Shown piece by piece: positions 5,819-5,912 of a stretch of DNA of 5,912 bases. The position numbers were made by a program, and so were the translations under genes. The stretch is from assembly GCA_033720975.1 (NCBI GenBank), contig JAWWBL010000104.1:1-5912 (forward strand), given 5' to 3'. Each line of letters begins with the position of its first letter. Within the stretch, counting starts at the first letter, position 1. The stretch is from JAWWBL01 sp033720975 (GTDB lineage Bacteria; Actinomycetota; Acidimicrobiia; Spongiisociales; ZC4RG35). The notes beneath the pieces were generated by a model. That model saw only the letters and a list, made by a program, of their open reading frames with translations. It was not told where the DNA came from and made no database searches.

Positions 5819-5912
5819 ACGACACCAAGCCCCCCATCTGGCGAGTGATCTGGCGGTTCATCCGCAACTCACCCCGCTGGTATGCGGTGAGCACGCTGAT
5901 GTGGGTGTCGAT
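5815..5912 (+). CDS. Second ABC exporter half-transporter, N-terminal fragment (runs off window)
   Basis: GTG at 5815-5817 overlaps the previous TGA stop (GTGA) and opens a frame that stays open for 32 codons to the right edge. The start begins M-N-D-T-K-P-P-I-W-R-V-I-W-R-F-I-R (GTG read as Met), then a hydrophobic, Trp-rich stretch (W-Y-A-V-S-T-L-M-W-V) that looks like the entry to a first transmembrane helix. This fits the short cytoplasmic lead of a half-transporter. No ATPase motif is yet visible, so identity rests on operon position, the four-base overlap and general resemblance to partner subunits in actinobacterial exporter pairs. Another membrane protein is possible. Confidence 0.7.
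   Translation, partial: MNDTKPPIWRVIWRFIRNSPRWYAVSTLMWVS

Overview
The window is high-GC, gene-dense DNA with actinobacterial character. It carries an F420-type (Ddn-like) nitroreductase/quinone reductase, a class III nucleotide cyclase fused to a STAND ATPase, and an ABC exporter subtype common in Actinobacteria. Several starts are preceded by TAnnnT -10 elements placed so close that the mRNAs may be leaderless, which is also common in that phylum. Acidimicrobiia-like or related uncultured Actinobacteria is my best guess; a Chloroflexi relative cannot be excluded. No rRNA, tRNA, CRISPR array, transposase or phage gene was seen.

Layout: (1) 1-714, minus strand: N-terminal 238 codons of a DUF885-family protein running off the left edge. 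(2) 715-793: 79-bp divergent promoter region. (3) 794-3526, plus strand: a 910-residue protein with an N-terminal class III cyclase, a STAND/NB-ARC-like ATPase and a C-terminal TPR-type helical region. (4) 3527-3551: short convergent gap. (5) 3552-3923, minus strand: 123-residue Ddn-like deazaflavin-dependent oxidoreductase. (6) 3924-4063: 140-bp divergent control region with a perfect 5-3-5 inverted repeat on the predicted -10 of the reductase gene and two 11-bp direct repeats 20 bp apart. (7) 4064-5818, plus strand: ABC exporter half-transporter. (8) 5815-5912, plus strand: start of a second gene, overlapping by GTGA, probably the partner half-transporter.

How they may work together: the two ABC genes are translationally coupled and probably form a heterodimeric exporter. 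The reductase shares a control region with them, so joint regulation is possible but not shown. The cyclase-STAND protein looks like a stand-alone signalling protein that would link nucleotide binding and ligand or partner sensing by the TPR region to cyclic-nucleotide synthesis; its output target is not in the window. The DUF885 gene is its divergent neighbour without an evident functional link.

The most unusual items are the cyclase-STAND-TPR protein, which lacks the LuxR-type helix-turn-helix often found at the end of this architecture and has Arg at the usual purine-selecting Lys position, and the structured operator-like region at 3930-3980. I do not see convincing evidence of a wholly new system.
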